NCBI RefSeq assembly: GCF_030035605.1
Contig: NZ_CP106736.1
Location: 248,001 to 312,000, forward strand
DNA from: Silvimonas soli
GTDB lineage: Bacteria; Pseudomonadota; Gammaproteobacteria; Burkholderiales; Chitinibacteraceae
Length of the DNA: 64,000 nucleotides
Reading direction: 5' to 3'
The translations under genes and the position numbers were made by a program. Positions 34,706 to 43,860 of the stretch are shown here, piece by piece. How positions within the stretch are numbered: the stretch's first letter is position 1; every line of letters starts with the position of its first letter. Under the pieces are notes generated by a model. The model did no database searches. It was not told the origin of the DNA and saw nothing but the letters and a program-made list of their open reading frames with translations.

Positions 34706-34744
34706 GTCATTCCCGACCTGGGCGGCCCCCTTGGCGGGAATGAC
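34706..34744. repeat. REP-like inverted repeat
   Basis: GTCATTCCCG (34706-34715) and CGGGAATGAC (34735-34744) are perfect inverse complements around a 19-base GC-rich spacer. The GTCATTCCCG/CGGGAATGAC arms are a pattern widely seen in dispersed proteobacterial palindromes. Confidence 0.75.
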
Positions 34745-34817
34745 GGGTCGAGGGCCACAGACCTCCTCCGTTGCCCTTCACTGCTAACTCCTCCTCACCC
34801 CTCATCTCTCACACACG

Positions 34818-34823
34818 TATAAT
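34818..34823 (+). promoter_or_regulatory. -10 element of mfd
   Basis: A perfect TATAAT, which would start transcription near 34830, 24 bases before the GTG start of mfd. No clear -35 hexamer is seen at 16-18 bases upstream. Confidence 0.55.
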
Positions 34824-34853
34824 GGCCACTTTGCCGCCCCCGACGATCCCGCC

Positions 34854-37800
34854 GTGTCCGCTCCCGCCCTTCCCCGCGCAGGCGAACGCCTGCAACTCGC
34901 TCTGCCTCCTGGTTCCGCTGATAGCCTGCTGCTGGCGCGTTATGCCAGTGCCGCACGCCCGTTGGTGATTCTCACCGATGCCGCGCACGAGGCCACCCGC
35001 TTAAAAGACGAGCTGGCCTTTTTGCTGCCGGAAAAAAGCGTGGTGATGCTGCCGGACTGGGAAACGCTGCCCTACGATCATTTCTCGCCGCACCAGGATT
35101 TGATCTCCGAACGGCTGGCCACGCTATGGCAAATCCGCGAAAGCCAGGCCGATGTGGTGATTGTGCCGGTGCAAACAGCCATGGGCAGGCTGGCACCGGT
35201 GGAATACCTGGCGGGCTACACCTTCTTTATCAAGAAGGGGCAGAAATTTGATCCGGAAAAGATGCGCGCTGATCTGGCGTTTGCCGGGTACAGCCACGTC
35301 ACCCAGGTTTACAGCCCCGGCGAGTTCTCGATTCGCGGCGGGTTGATTGATCTGTTCCCGATGGGCTCCACGCTGCCCTACCGGCTGGACTTGTTTGACG
35401 AAGAAATCGAAACCATCCGCACCTTTGACGTGGATACCCAGCGCAGTCTGTATCCGGTGCCGGAAGTGCGCCTGCTGCCGGCGCGTGAGTTCCCGATTGA
35501 TGACGGTGGCCGCACGCGCTTTCGCCAGCGCTTTCGTGAAGTCTTCGAGGGCGATCCGTCCAAATCCCGCTTGTACAAGGATATTTCCAGCGGCGCCACG
35601 CCTGCCGGTATCGAGTACTACCTGCCGCTGTTCTTTGAACACACGGCCACGCTGTTCGACTACCTGCCGTCCACCGCGCTACTGACGCTACATGGCGATA
35701 TTCATGAGGCGTCGCAACGTTTCTGGAACGACACGCAAGAGCGTTACCGCAATCTGTCTGGCGAAAAAGACCGGCCCATTCTGAAACCGGACGATCTGTA
35801 CTTGATGCCGGATGCGCTGTTCACCGCGTTCAAAGCGTGGCCCCGGCTTGAATTCATTGCTGCTCCGGCCGAACTGGCGCAACCGCTGCCGCCTCTGGAT
35901 GTGGATCGCCGCGCTGAAAACCCGCTGAGCAAGCTCACGCAATTTCTCGACACATTCAAAGGTCGCGTGCTGATCTGCGCTGAGAGTCTGGGCCGCCGCG
36001 AAACCATGGCGCAATACTTTGCCGACTATGATCTCAAGCCCGCGCTGACTGATAGCTGGCAAGGTTTCGTCAACGCCAAAGACCGCGTCATGCTGGCGCC
36101 TTCGCCGCTTTATCGCGGCTTTGTGCTGCCTGATGAAAAGCTGGCGATCATCACCGAAGGCAATCTCTACGCCGCTGTTGCGCAGGCCCGCGGCAAGAAA
36201 CAGCAAAAACGCAGCAATACCGACAGCATGCTGCGGGATTTGTCCGAGCTGAAAATCGGCGATCCGGTAGTACATGAAGCCCACGGCATCGGCTTGTACC
36301 AAGGCTTGATGTCGATGGACCTGGGTGAAGGCGAAACAGAGCTGTTGCTGATTGAATATTCCGGCGGCGACAAACTCTACGTGCCGGTGTCGCAACTGCA
36401 CGTGATCAGCCGCTATTCCGGTGGCTCGCCCGAGGCCGCACCAATCCATAAACTGGGTTCCGGCACTTGGGATAAAGCCAAACGCCGCGCCGCCGAGCAA
36501 GTACGCGATACCGCTGCCGAACTCTTGAACCTGTACGCCCGCCGTGCAGCACGTGAAGGCCATGCGTTTGACTGGTCATACAACGACTACGCCGCGTTTG
36601 CCGAAGGCTTCGGCTTTGAAGAAACTGCCGACCAAGCCGCTGCCATTGAGGCAGTGTTGATCGACATGCGTTTGGGTCGACCGATGGATCGGTTGGTGTG
36701 CGGCGATGTCGGCTTTGGCAAAACCGAAGTCGCTCTACGCGCGGCCTTTGCAGCGGTAGCCGGTGGCAAACAAGTGGCCGTACTGGTGCCAACTACCCTG
36801 TTGGCCGAACAGCATTTCCAGACCTTTACCGACCGGTTCTCGGACTGGCCGGTGAAGATTGTCGAGCTGTCGCGCTTTCGTTCCACCAAAGAAGTCGCGG
36901 CGGCCATGAAAGGGCTGGAAGACGGCACGGTCGATATCGTCATCGGCACGCACAAATTGGTGCAGCCCGACATGGTGTTCAAGAATCTCGGTCTGGTGAT
37001 CATCGACGAGGAACACCGTTTTGGCGTGCGCCAGAAGGAACAGCTGAAAGCCTTGCGCGCCAATGTGGACGTGCTGACGCTGACCGCCACGCCGATCCCG
37101 CGCACCTTGGCGATGAGTCTGGAAGGCCTGCGTGACTTCTCAGTCATCGCCACTGCGCCATCGCGCCGCCTCGCGGTGAAAACCTTTGTCGCCAAGTACA
37201 GCGATGGCGTGATCCGCGAAGCCGTGCTGCGTGAACTCAAGCGCGGCGGTCAGGTGTTCTTCTTGCACAACGAAGTAGAAACCATCGAGAACGCCCACCA
37301 ACGCCTCGCCGCCTTACTGCCCGAAGCGCGCATTGGCGTGGCCCACGGCCAGATGCGCGAGCGCGAACTAGAGCATGTGATGCGCGACTTTTACGCGCAG
37401 CGCTTCAACATCCTTTTATGTACGACGATTATCGAAACCGGGATCGACATCCCCAACGCCAATACCATCATCATGAATCGCGCCGACAAATTCGGCCTGG
37501 CGCAGCTGCACCAGATGCGCGGCCGGGTCGGTCGCAGTCACCACCAGGCCTATGCCTATTTACTGGTGAACGATCTGGAAGGCCTGACCGCCTCCGCCAA
37601 GAAGCGCCTCGAAGCGATCCAGATGATGGAAGAACTGGGTTCCGGCTTCTTTCTCGCCATGCATGATCTGGAAATTCGCGGCGCGGGTGAGGTGCTGGGT
37701 GATTCGCAATCGGGTGAAATGCAGGAAATTGGTTTCTCACTGTATTCGCAAATGCTCAACGAAGCCGTCAAGGCACTCAAGAAAGGCATCGAGCCCGATT

Positions 37801-38258
37801 TGTCGCAACCGCTGGGCGTGACCACCGAAATCAATCTGCATTCGCCTGCCTTGTTGCCGAACGAATACTGTCCCGACGTGCATGAGCGTCTGAGCTTGTA
37901 CAAACGTCTGGCCAACTGCGAAACGCTGGAAGAACTGGATGATTTGCTGCAAGAGTTGATCGACCGTTTCGGCCTGCTGCCTGATCCGGCCAAAGTGCTG
38001 CTTGATTGCCACAAACTGCGCATGCTGGCCAAGCCGATGGGCATCACCAAAATCGACGCTGCAGATTCGGCCATTGTGATCAACTTTGCCAAGAACACCC
38101 AGGTTGAACCGATCAAGATCATTACGCTGATCCAGTCCAAAAAGAACTATCGACTGGCTGGGCAGGATCGCTTGCGGGTGGACGGCAACTGGCCGGAGGC
38201 ACCTTTGCGGGCGGCGCGGGTGAAGGAGTTGTTGGGGGAGTTGGTTAAGCCGGTTTAG
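34854..38258 (+). CDS. mfd: Transcription-repair coupling factor
   Basis: A 1134-residue Mfd (E. coli 1148) that removes stalled RNA polymerase and recruits UvrA. The UvrB-like N-terminal module (PDWETLPYDHFSPHQDLISERL), the RNA-polymerase interaction domain (DPVVHEAHGIGLYQG), the translocase with Walker A (CGDVGFGKTEVALRA), the DEEH box (IIDEEHRFGVRQKEQ) and the motif VI region (QMRGRVGRSHHQAYAYLL), and a C-terminal D7 domain are all present. It starts with GTG at 34854; an ATG at 34822 is out of frame and no in-frame alternative exists. A weak ribosome site and a TATAAT just upstream indicate a short leader. Confidence 0.97.
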   Translation: MSAPALPRAGERLQLALPPGSADSLLLARYASAARPLVILTDAAHEATRLKDELAFLLPEKSVVMLPDWETLPYDHFSPHQDLISERLATLWQIRESQADVVIVPVQTAMGRLAPVEYLAGYTFFIKKGQKFDPEKMRADLAFAGYSHVTQVYSPGEFSIRGGLIDLFPMGSTLPYRLDLFDEEIETIRTFDVDTQRSLYPVPEVRLLPAREFPIDDGGRTRFRQRFREVFEGDPSKSRLYKDISSGATPAGIEYYLPLFFEHTATLFDYLPSTALLTLHGDIHEASQRFWNDTQERYRNLSGEKDRPILKPDDLYLMPDALFTAFKAWPRLEFIAAPAELAQPLPPLDVDRRAENPLSKLTQFLDTFKGRVLICAESLGRRETMAQYFADYDLKPALTDSWQGFVNAKDRVMLAPSPLYRGFVLPDEKLAIITEGNLYAAVAQARGKKQQKRSNTDSMLRDLSELKIGDPVVHEAHGIGLYQGLMSMDLGEGETELLLIEYSGGDKLYVPVSQLHVISRYSGGSPEAAPIHKLGSGTWDKAKRRAAEQVRDTAAELLNLYARRAAREGHAFDWSYNDYAAFAEGFGFEETADQAAAIEAVLIDMRLGRPMDRLVCGDVGFGKTEVALRAAFAAVAGGKQVAVLVPTTLLAEQHFQTFTDRFSDWPVKIVELSRFRSTKEVAAAMKGLEDGTVDIVIGTHKLVQPDMVFKNLGLVIIDEEHRFGVRQKEQLKALRANVDVLTLTATPIPRTLAMSLEGLRDFSVIATAPSRRLAVKTFVAKYSDGVIREAVLRELKRGGQVFFLHNEVETIENAHQRLAALLPEARIGVAHGQMRERELEHVMRDFYAQRFNILLCTTIIETGIDIPNANTIIMNRADKFGLAQLHQMRGRVGRSHHQAYAYLLVNDLEGLTASAKKRLEAIQMMEELGSGFFLAMHDLEIRGAGEVLGDSQSGEMQEIGFSLYSQMLNEAVKALKKGIEPDLSQPLGVTTEINLHSPALLPNEYCPDVHERLSLYKRLANCETLEELDDLLQELIDRFGLLPDPAKVLLDCHKLRMLAKPMGITKIDAADSAIVINFAKNTQVEPIKIITLIQSKKNYRLAGQDRLRVDGNWPEAPLRAARVKELLGELVKPV

Positions 38259-38810
38259 GAGGCGGGTAGTCTTGGACTCGTTGCGTGGAAGCCCGTAGTT
38301 ATGCAATAACACATTGCCGGTAAAGCCTTGTTGGAGCGACTTATTGAGGCATTACGGCCCCGGATTCCCGCTTCGCTCCATCCGGGCTACGAGGGCCGCA
38401 AAGTTCTAGCCTGGTTCTGCACCTGCAGTTAAAGCAGACCAAACAACAAAGCTGATCACGCCGACCGACCGAGGGGACGCAGGATGCGCGTAAACCATCC
38501 TTGCATACAGACGGTTCGTTTCCCCCTGCAACCTGCATTCGAAGCATTCTGCATCGTTGTGGGGGTACCCCCGAGGGGCACGGCTTTTGACCTTGGGCCG
38601 CCTTTTGCTATCCCGCTCTGCGGGACTTTTGGTTTCTTTTCTTTGGCGACGCAAAGAAAAGAAACGTGCTCCCGGTCACCACCGGGTATCTAATACTTTT
38701 ACTTGTGCCAAAGGCACTAACAAGCAGCGGGTGTTGGAAGTCGAAGGAATAAGGCCAGGGCAAGTTGCAAGAACCCCACCGGATTTTCACCGTAGCCGGG
38801 CTAGCACGAA
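38259..38810. repeat. Gene-free island of palindromes and REP-like sequence
   Basis: 552 bases with no supported gene between convergent mfd and the deacetylase gene. It contains REP-like copy 3 (38358-38390), GGGGGTACCCCC (38561-38572), TCCCGC-TCT-GCGGGA (38611-38625), a perfect 14-base inverted repeat GTTTCTTTTCTTTG / CAAAGAAAAGAAAC with a GCGACG loop (38632-38665), and CCCGGT-CACC-ACCGGG (38671-38686). A reading frame of about 80 codons on the minus strand (38406-38654) is rich in Lys/Arg and is most likely a by-product of the repeats. Confidence 0.75.
38358..38390 (+). repeat. REP-like element, copy 3
   Basis: Same 33-base element as at 33693-33725, with two differences in the middle (CGCTCC against CGTTTC). 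It lies about 100 bases after the mfd stop. Confidence 0.85.
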
Positions 38811-39755
38811 TCACAACCCTGCCATTTCCTTAACATGCACCGCCACACTCCTCCCCAGCGAGGACAAGTCATACCCCCCTTCCAGCATCGACACAATCCG
38901 CCCTTGCGCATGAGTCTTGGCCACCTGCATGACCTCTCGCGTCACCCAGGCATAATCGGATTCCACCAATCCCATTGAAGACATATCGTCCTCTCGATGT
39001 GCATCAAAACCGGCAGAGATCAAAATCAGTTGCGGCGCGAATTCGTTGAGGGCCGGTATCCAGAAATCACTTACCATTTGCCGAAAATCCGCGCCAGTGG
39101 TGGCCCTTGGTTTAGGGATGTTCTTCATGCCCGGCCCGCGCGGTTCATCGCCAGAGTACGGAAAGAACGGGTGCTGAAACCAGCCCACCATCAGTACACG
39201 AGGATCATCGCAGAAGATGTCTTCAGTGCCATTGCCGTGGTGCACGTCAAAATCGACCACGGCGACGCGCTCAACACCGTATTCCGCCATGGCGTGCGCA
39301 GCGGCCACGGCGACGTTGTTGAACAGGCAAAAACCCATGGCCTTGTTACGTTCGGCATGATGGCCGGGCGGGCGAATCGCACAGAACGCATTTTGGGCGT
39401 GGCCCTGCATCACCATATTCACTGCCCCGATGCCAGCGCCCGCAGCGTGGTAGGCGGCACGCAAGCTGAAGGAGTTGATAGCGGTGTCCGGGTCCAGATG
39501 CACGTAGCCATGCGAGGGCGACAGCATCGCCAGCCGGTCCAGGTATTCGGCGTCATGCACCCGTTCCAGTTGCGCGTAGATGGCGGGCTCGGCGTCGACG
39601 TGTAACAAACAATCCCACAAACCTGCAGCTATCAGCCGATCCTGAATGGCGGCAAGGCGTTCGGCGCACTCCGGATGCCCTTTTCCCATGTCATGCATGG
39701 CGCATGCGCTGTGGGTGAGATAGGCCGTCGCATCACTTTTCGCTGCAGAAAACAA
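38811..39755 (-). CDS. Histone-deacetylase family protein (class II-like amidohydrolase)
   Basis: About 314 residues of the HDAC/AcuC/acetylpolyamine amidohydrolase fold, a zinc enzyme that removes acyl groups from lysines or polyamines. The active-site His pair is in RPPGHHAERNKAMGFC, zinc ligands Asp and His in DFDVHHGNGTEDIF and the second Asp in ISAGFDAHRED; the catalytic Tyr region is EGGYDLSSL. I chose TTG at 39755 because AGGAG lies eight bases before it and it puts TAYLTHSACAMHDMGKGHPEC at the normal place; the frame is open to ATG at 39827, which lacks a ribosome site. The substrate is unknown. Confidence 0.9.
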   Translation of the reverse strand: MFSAAKSDATAYLTHSACAMHDMGKGHPECAERLAAIQDRLIAAGLWDCLLHVDAEPAIYAQLERVHDAEYLDRLAMLSPSHGYVHLDPDTAINSFSLRAAYHAAGAGIGAVNMVMQGHAQNAFCAIRPPGHHAERNKAMGFCLFNNVAVAAAHAMAEYGVERVAVVDFDVHHGNGTEDIFCDDPRVLMVGWFQHPFFPYSGDEPRGPGMKNIPKPRATTGADFRQMVSDFWIPALNEFAPQLILISAGFDAHREDDMSSMGLVESDYAWVTREVMQVAKTHAQGRIVSMLEGGYDLSSLGRSVAVHVKEMAGL

Positions 39756-39986
39756 GGGAATCACTCCTGCCCGGAATCTGGCCGGGACGTATGGGTGCAG
39801 AATCGAATTGAGCGGTTCTGATTGCATTGCGCCGCTTGTCCGGGCAGTTTACGCGTTCGCGATGTGCACAGGCAAAGCCAGTGCCATTGGCATAAACTGC
39901 GCGCTCAGGCATAAAACAATAATCAGTAGCTTCACCTCGCTGGCCAGCCGTCCAGCATCATTGACCCGCTCCAATCAGAGAACTGC

Positions 39987-40898
39987 ATGCTCCAGCCTTT
40001 TCTCGCAACACTGAACCAGTTGAACACGCTCATTCTGGGCAAGGAAAACCAGGTGCGGCTGGCGCTGGCGTGCCTGCTGGCCCGGGGCCACCTGTTATTT
40101 GAAGATGTGCCCGGTGTTGGTAAAACCACGCTGACTCACGCGCTGGCCAGTTCATTGGGTTTGCAGTTTCAGCGCGTGCAATTCACCAGCGATCTGTTGC
40201 CCGCCGATCTCCTCGGTGTATCGGTGTATGCGCGCGACAGCGAAAGCTTTCGGTTTCATCGCGGCCCGGTGTTTAGCCAGTTGTTGCTGGCCGACGAAAT
40301 CAATCGCGCTCCACCTAAAACCCAGTCCGCTTTGCTGGAAGCCATGGAAGAAGGCCAGGTCAGCGCCGATGGCGTCACCTACCGCTTGCCCGAGCCGTTT
40401 TTTGTGATTGCCACGCAAAACCCGCAACATCAGATTGGCACTTTTCCACTGCCAGAATCGCAGCTGGACCGTTTCTTGATGCGGCTGGAATTGGGCTATC
40501 CCAGTCTGGCCGCCGAGCGTGCATTGCTGGCGGGCGAAGATCGTCGCACCTTGCTGGCCGCGCTCAAACCCACTGTCAGCCCGGAACAATTGCTGGAAGC
40601 GCAGCAAGCTGTCGCCACGGTGCGGGTATCTCCCGCACTGCTTGATTACGTACAGGCGCTGGCCGCCGCAACCCGCACCAGCGAACGTTTCAGTTACGGC
40701 CTGTCGCCGCGTGCTTTGCTGGGCTTGATTGCGGCTGCCCGCGCCTGGGCCTGGCTGGATGGGCGCGACTTCACGCTGCCAGAGGATGTCCAGGCTGTTT
40801 TTGCCGCAGTGGCCGGGCATCGCTTGCAAGGCCGTTCCCACGGTCAAACCGACGCCCGCAGCGCACAAGACTTGCTCGCTTCTGTGGCCATTCCTTGA
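39987..40898 (+). CDS. MoxR-type AAA+ ATPase
   Basis: A 303-residue MoxR-family ATPase, thought to act as a chaperone in maturation of complexes together with DUF58 proteins. Walker A (EDVPGVGKTTLTHAL), Walker B (LLADEINRAPPKTQSALLEAMEE) and the sensor region ATQNPQHQIGTFPLPESQLDRF are complete. AGAGAA precedes the ATG. It heads the moxR-DUF58-tgpA operon, with the DUF58 gene 13 bases downstream. The specific client is unknown. Confidence 0.95.
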   Translation: MLQPFLATLNQLNTLILGKENQVRLALACLLARGHLLFEDVPGVGKTTLTHALASSLGLQFQRVQFTSDLLPADLLGVSVYARDSESFRFHRGPVFSQLLLADEINRAPPKTQSALLEAMEEGQVSADGVTYRLPEPFFVIATQNPQHQIGTFPLPESQLDRFLMRLELGYPSLAAERALLAGEDRRTLLAALKPTVSPEQLLEAQQAVATVRVSPALLDYVQALAAATRTSERFSYGLSPRALLGLIAAARAWAWLDGRDFTLPEDVQAVFAAVAGHRLQGRSHGQTDARSAQDLLASVAIP

Positions 40899-40911
40899 AT
40901 CTGGCAGCGCC

Positions 40912-41895
40912 ATGCTCAAGTTATTGAGACCATTGCAGCAGCGCGGGCAACGCTGGATGAACCAGCGGCATCCGGCGGTAAGCGGCACTTTGCAACTGCG
41001 ACAAAACCGCATTTATGTTCTGCCCAGCGGTTTTGGTCTGGCCTACGCGGCTACCTGTGTATTGGTACTGATTGGGGCCATCAATTATCAATTGAGCTTG
41101 GCTTATCTGTTTGCGTTTCTGATGCTGGGGCTGGGTCACTCGGGCTTGATTCAGGCGTTTCGCAATCTGCTGGGACTAACGCTGAACGCACAACCGGCGC
41201 CGGCAGTGTTTGCCGGAGATATGGCGCATTTTCCGGTGCGTCTGGGCGATGCCCGCAAATTTGGCCGCCGCAATCTGCAGCTACGCGCGGTGGGCGGAGT
41301 GCCGCAGCAAGTCATCAACATCGCGGCCAGTACCGATATCATGGTCTGGCTTGCGGTACCCGCGGTTCAGCGTGGCTGGTTGCCCTTGCCGCGCATTACC
41401 ATTGAAACGCGCTTTCCCACCGGTTGGTGCCGCGCCTGGAGCCACGCCAGCCTGAAAGCAAACTGCCTGGTGTATCCGCGACCGGAAAACAATCCTCCGC
41501 CGTGGCCAGATGCATCAGGCAACGAATATGCGGGCCGCCGTCAGCGCACTGGAGATGATGATTTCGCGGGCTTGCGCCAATACCAGCCGGGCGATGCCAT
41601 GCGGCAAGTGGCGTGGAAGCAATCGGCGCGGCTGGACTGGCTTGCCGTACGGCTACACGACACACCGCGCTCTTCCATGCAGCATCTACGCTGGGATGAC
41701 GCGGCGGGGTTGAACGTCGAGGCCCGACTGTCGCGCCTGACCGCTTGGGTATTAAAGGCCGATGCCGCTGGCCTGCCTTATACATTGATGTTGCCAGATC
41801 AGGTCATCGCAACCGCCGCTGGCGCCTCGCAGCGTGAGCAGTGTTTGCACGCGCTGGCGTTGTTCGGGCTGGCGCAGTCGCAAGGATCGCCATGA
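40912..41895 (+). CDS. DUF58 domain-containing membrane protein
   Basis: A 327-residue protein with two adjacent membrane helices (GFGLAYAATCVLVLIGAINY and LSLAYLFAFLMLGLGHSGLI) and a C-terminal DUF58 domain showing the family motif DDFAGLRQYQPGDAMRQVAW. DUF58 proteins are nearly always encoded with MoxR ATPases and often with a transglutaminase-like membrane protein, as here. The start ATG is 13 bases after moxR; the stop overlaps tgpA (ATGA). The biochemical role is not established. Confidence 0.93.
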   Translation: MLKLLRPLQQRGQRWMNQRHPAVSGTLQLRQNRIYVLPSGFGLAYAATCVLVLIGAINYQLSLAYLFAFLMLGLGHSGLIQAFRNLLGLTLNAQPAPAVFAGDMAHFPVRLGDARKFGRRNLQLRAVGGVPQQVINIAASTDIMVWLAVPAVQRGWLPLPRITIETRFPTGWCRAWSHASLKANCLVYPRPENNPPPWPDASGNEYAGRRQRTGDDDFAGLRQYQPGDAMRQVAWKQSARLDWLAVRLHDTPRSSMQHLRWDDAAGLNVEARLSRLTAWVLKADAAGLPYTLMLPDQVIATAAGASQREQCLHALALFGLAQSQGSP

Positions 41896-43847
41896 CCGCG
41901 CAATCCGCCAATTACGCCGCCCCAATGCCACTCCCCCCATTCTATGCACTGGCGGTAGCAGTACTTGCAGCGCTGGCGCCGGGTTTGTTGGCTTTGCCGC
42001 TCTGGCATACGGCCTTGATCATTACGCCCGTGCTCGGGCGCATCTGGCTGGGCCACCGCAACGCGGCCTTACCGCATTTGGTGGTCAGAATTGGCTGGGC
42101 ATTGCTGCTGTTTGCGTTCGCTTTCATGCAGTACCACACGTTAGTGGGGCGTGAAGGCGGCGTGGCTGTGCTCAGTAGTCTGATTGCGGTGAAATTTCTC
42201 GAAACCAAAAATCATCGGGATGTGCGCGTACTCAGCTTGCTCGCGTTTTTTGCCTGCAGTACCGGCTTTCTGGTGTCGCAATCCCCGCTGATGCTGGTTT
42301 ACACCATCGTGGTGGTGGCCATGATCTGCGGGCAATTGGCTGCGTGGCATCGTGACGACGGCAAGGTCGATATGAGTGATCTGCGCCGGGTTGGGCGCAT
42401 GTTGCTGGAAGCGCTGCCCATCGCCTTGATTCTGTTTGTGCTGTTCCCACGTTTGTCGGGGCCGCTGTGGCACATGCCAGACAATGAACCGCGAGTCCGA
42501 ACCGGATTGTCTGATGACATGTCGCCCGGCAGCTTTAGCGATCTCACCCAAGACGATAGCGTAGCGTTCCGCGTCGACTTTAACGGCCCCACGCCGCCGC
42601 GCTCACAGATGTATTGGCGCGGCCCGGTGATGTCATCATTTGATGGCACCACCTGGCACACCGGTTATGCCGGTGACCCCACGGAAAGCTTCGAAACTGC
42701 CGGGCCGGTGTACCGCTACACCATGACGCTGGAGCCCCATCAGCGAACATGGCTGCTGGCACTCGATCTACCGGTGCAACTGCCGGAAAACGCCCGGCTC
42801 AGCCCCACTTTGCAAGCGCTGTCGCGCACACCGGTAACTGAACGCCAGCGTTTTGCCTTTGCCAGCAGCACCCACTGGCGCACCCAAGGCGACAGCGAGC
42901 GTAGCCTGGCCCGCAATCTGGCTATTCCGCCCAATATCAATCCGCAGGCTCGTGCGCTGGCGGCCAATTGGCTGCGCTTGCCACCGGCACAACGTGTCGC
43001 CGCTGCCATGCGTTTTTTGCGGGACGGGCACTATCAATACACGCTTGCTCCGCCGCTGCTGACCAGTGTTAACCGGATTGACCAGTTGCTATTTGAAACC
43101 CGCGCCGGTTTTTGTGAGCACTATGCTGGCGCGTTCACTTTTTTGATGCGGGCGGCAGGCGTACCAGCACGGGTGGTCGGCGGTTATCTGGGCGGTGAAT
43201 ACAATCGCACCGGTAACTACTGGATTGTCCGACAAGCCAGCGCGCACGCCTGGAGCGAAGTCTGGCTACCCGGCCAGGGCTGGCAGCGCGTTGACCCGAC
43301 CTCAATGGTTGCGCCTGACCGTATTAATCGTGGCTTGGCAGAAAGCGTGCCCAGCAGCGACCCGCTACCCTTCATGCTGCGGGATGAAGACAGCACACTC
43401 GCCCAATTGCGCCTGAATTGGGACGCTGTCATGCACGGTTGGGATACCTGGGTCGTGGGCTATGATGCCCAGCGGCAAATGCAGGTGCTTAACCGGTTGG
43501 GTATCGACAATCTGTTGTCGCCCACCTTTGTTGGCTGGCTTTGCGGTGGCTTTGGCGTGTTGCTGCTGATTTATCTGATTGCCGCCAGTGACTGGCGCCG
43601 CGCCCGCAAAATCGACGCCGCGCAACGTCATTGGCAATTTTTTCAGAAAAAGCTCGCCAAAGCCGGAATATCAGCGCGGGCCAGCGAGGGACCATTAGAC
43701 TTCGCGCGCCGCGCTGCCCTGAAGCTGCCAGCCCAACAAGGTGAAATTTTCGCGATCGCCAGCCAATATGTCGCTATTCGCTACGGCCCTACCCCTGACG
43801 CCCTGCCCGGCTTGATCCGCGCTACACGGCAGTTTAGGGTGCGCTGA
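41892..43847 (+). CDS. tgpA: TgpA-type transglutaminase-like membrane protein
   Basis: A 651-residue protein: a TgpA N-terminal part with about five membrane helices, a periplasmic region, a transglutaminase-like core and a last membrane helix followed by a cytoplasmic DUF4129-like tail. The Cys-His-Asp triad is visible in RAGFCEHYAGAF, ASAHAWSEVW and RVDPT. TgpA of Pseudomonas aeruginosa is essential, but the substrate is unknown. The start overlaps the DUF58 stop by four bases. It completes the moxR-DUF58-tgpA operon; only 13 bases separate its stop from the convergent GNAT gene. Confidence 0.94.
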   Translation: MTAQSANYAAPMPLPPFYALAVAVLAALAPGLLALPLWHTALIITPVLGRIWLGHRNAALPHLVVRIGWALLLFAFAFMQYHTLVGREGGVAVLSSLIAVKFLETKNHRDVRVLSLLAFFACSTGFLVSQSPLMLVYTIVVVAMICGQLAAWHRDDGKVDMSDLRRVGRMLLEALPIALILFVLFPRLSGPLWHMPDNEPRVRTGLSDDMSPGSFSDLTQDDSVAFRVDFNGPTPPRSQMYWRGPVMSSFDGTTWHTGYAGDPTESFETAGPVYRYTMTLEPHQRTWLLALDLPVQLPENARLSPTLQALSRTPVTERQRFAFASSTHWRTQGDSERSLARNLAIPPNINPQARALAANWLRLPPAQRVAAAMRFLRDGHYQYTLAPPLLTSVNRIDQLLFETRAGFCEHYAGAFTFLMRAAGVPARVVGGYLGGEYNRTGNYWIVRQASAHAWSEVWLPGQGWQRVDPTSMVAPDRINRGLAESVPSSDPLPFMLRDEDSTLAQLRLNWDAVMHGWDTWVVGYDAQRQMQVLNRLGIDNLLSPTFVGWLCGGFGVLLLIYLIAASDWRRARKIDAAQRHWQFFQKKLAKAGISARASEGPLDFARRAALKLPAQQGEIFAIASQYVAIRYGPTPDALPGLIRATRQFRVR

Positions 43848-43860
43848 CCAAGCCTGTTTG

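Larger units (their letters stand above)
34553..34853. other. Intergenic region between rlmB and mfd (repeat-rich)
   Basis: 301 bases between the divergent genes rlmB and mfd. It holds a six-copy heptamer array, a REP-like inverted repeat (34706-34744) and the likely -10 element of mfd. Reading frames through it exist only because the repeats avoid stops; I call no gene. Confidence 0.6.

Noticed and set aside
34187..34822. Open frame of about 210 codons on the plus strand over rlmB and the heptamer array
   Set aside because: Antisense to rlmB, and the second half exists only because the GAGGTGC repeat contains no stop in that frame.
38406..38654. Reading frame of about 80 codons on the minus strand after mfd
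   Set aside because: It runs through the palindrome island, has no ribosome site and a Lys/Arg-rich composition; most likely an artefact of repeat sequence.
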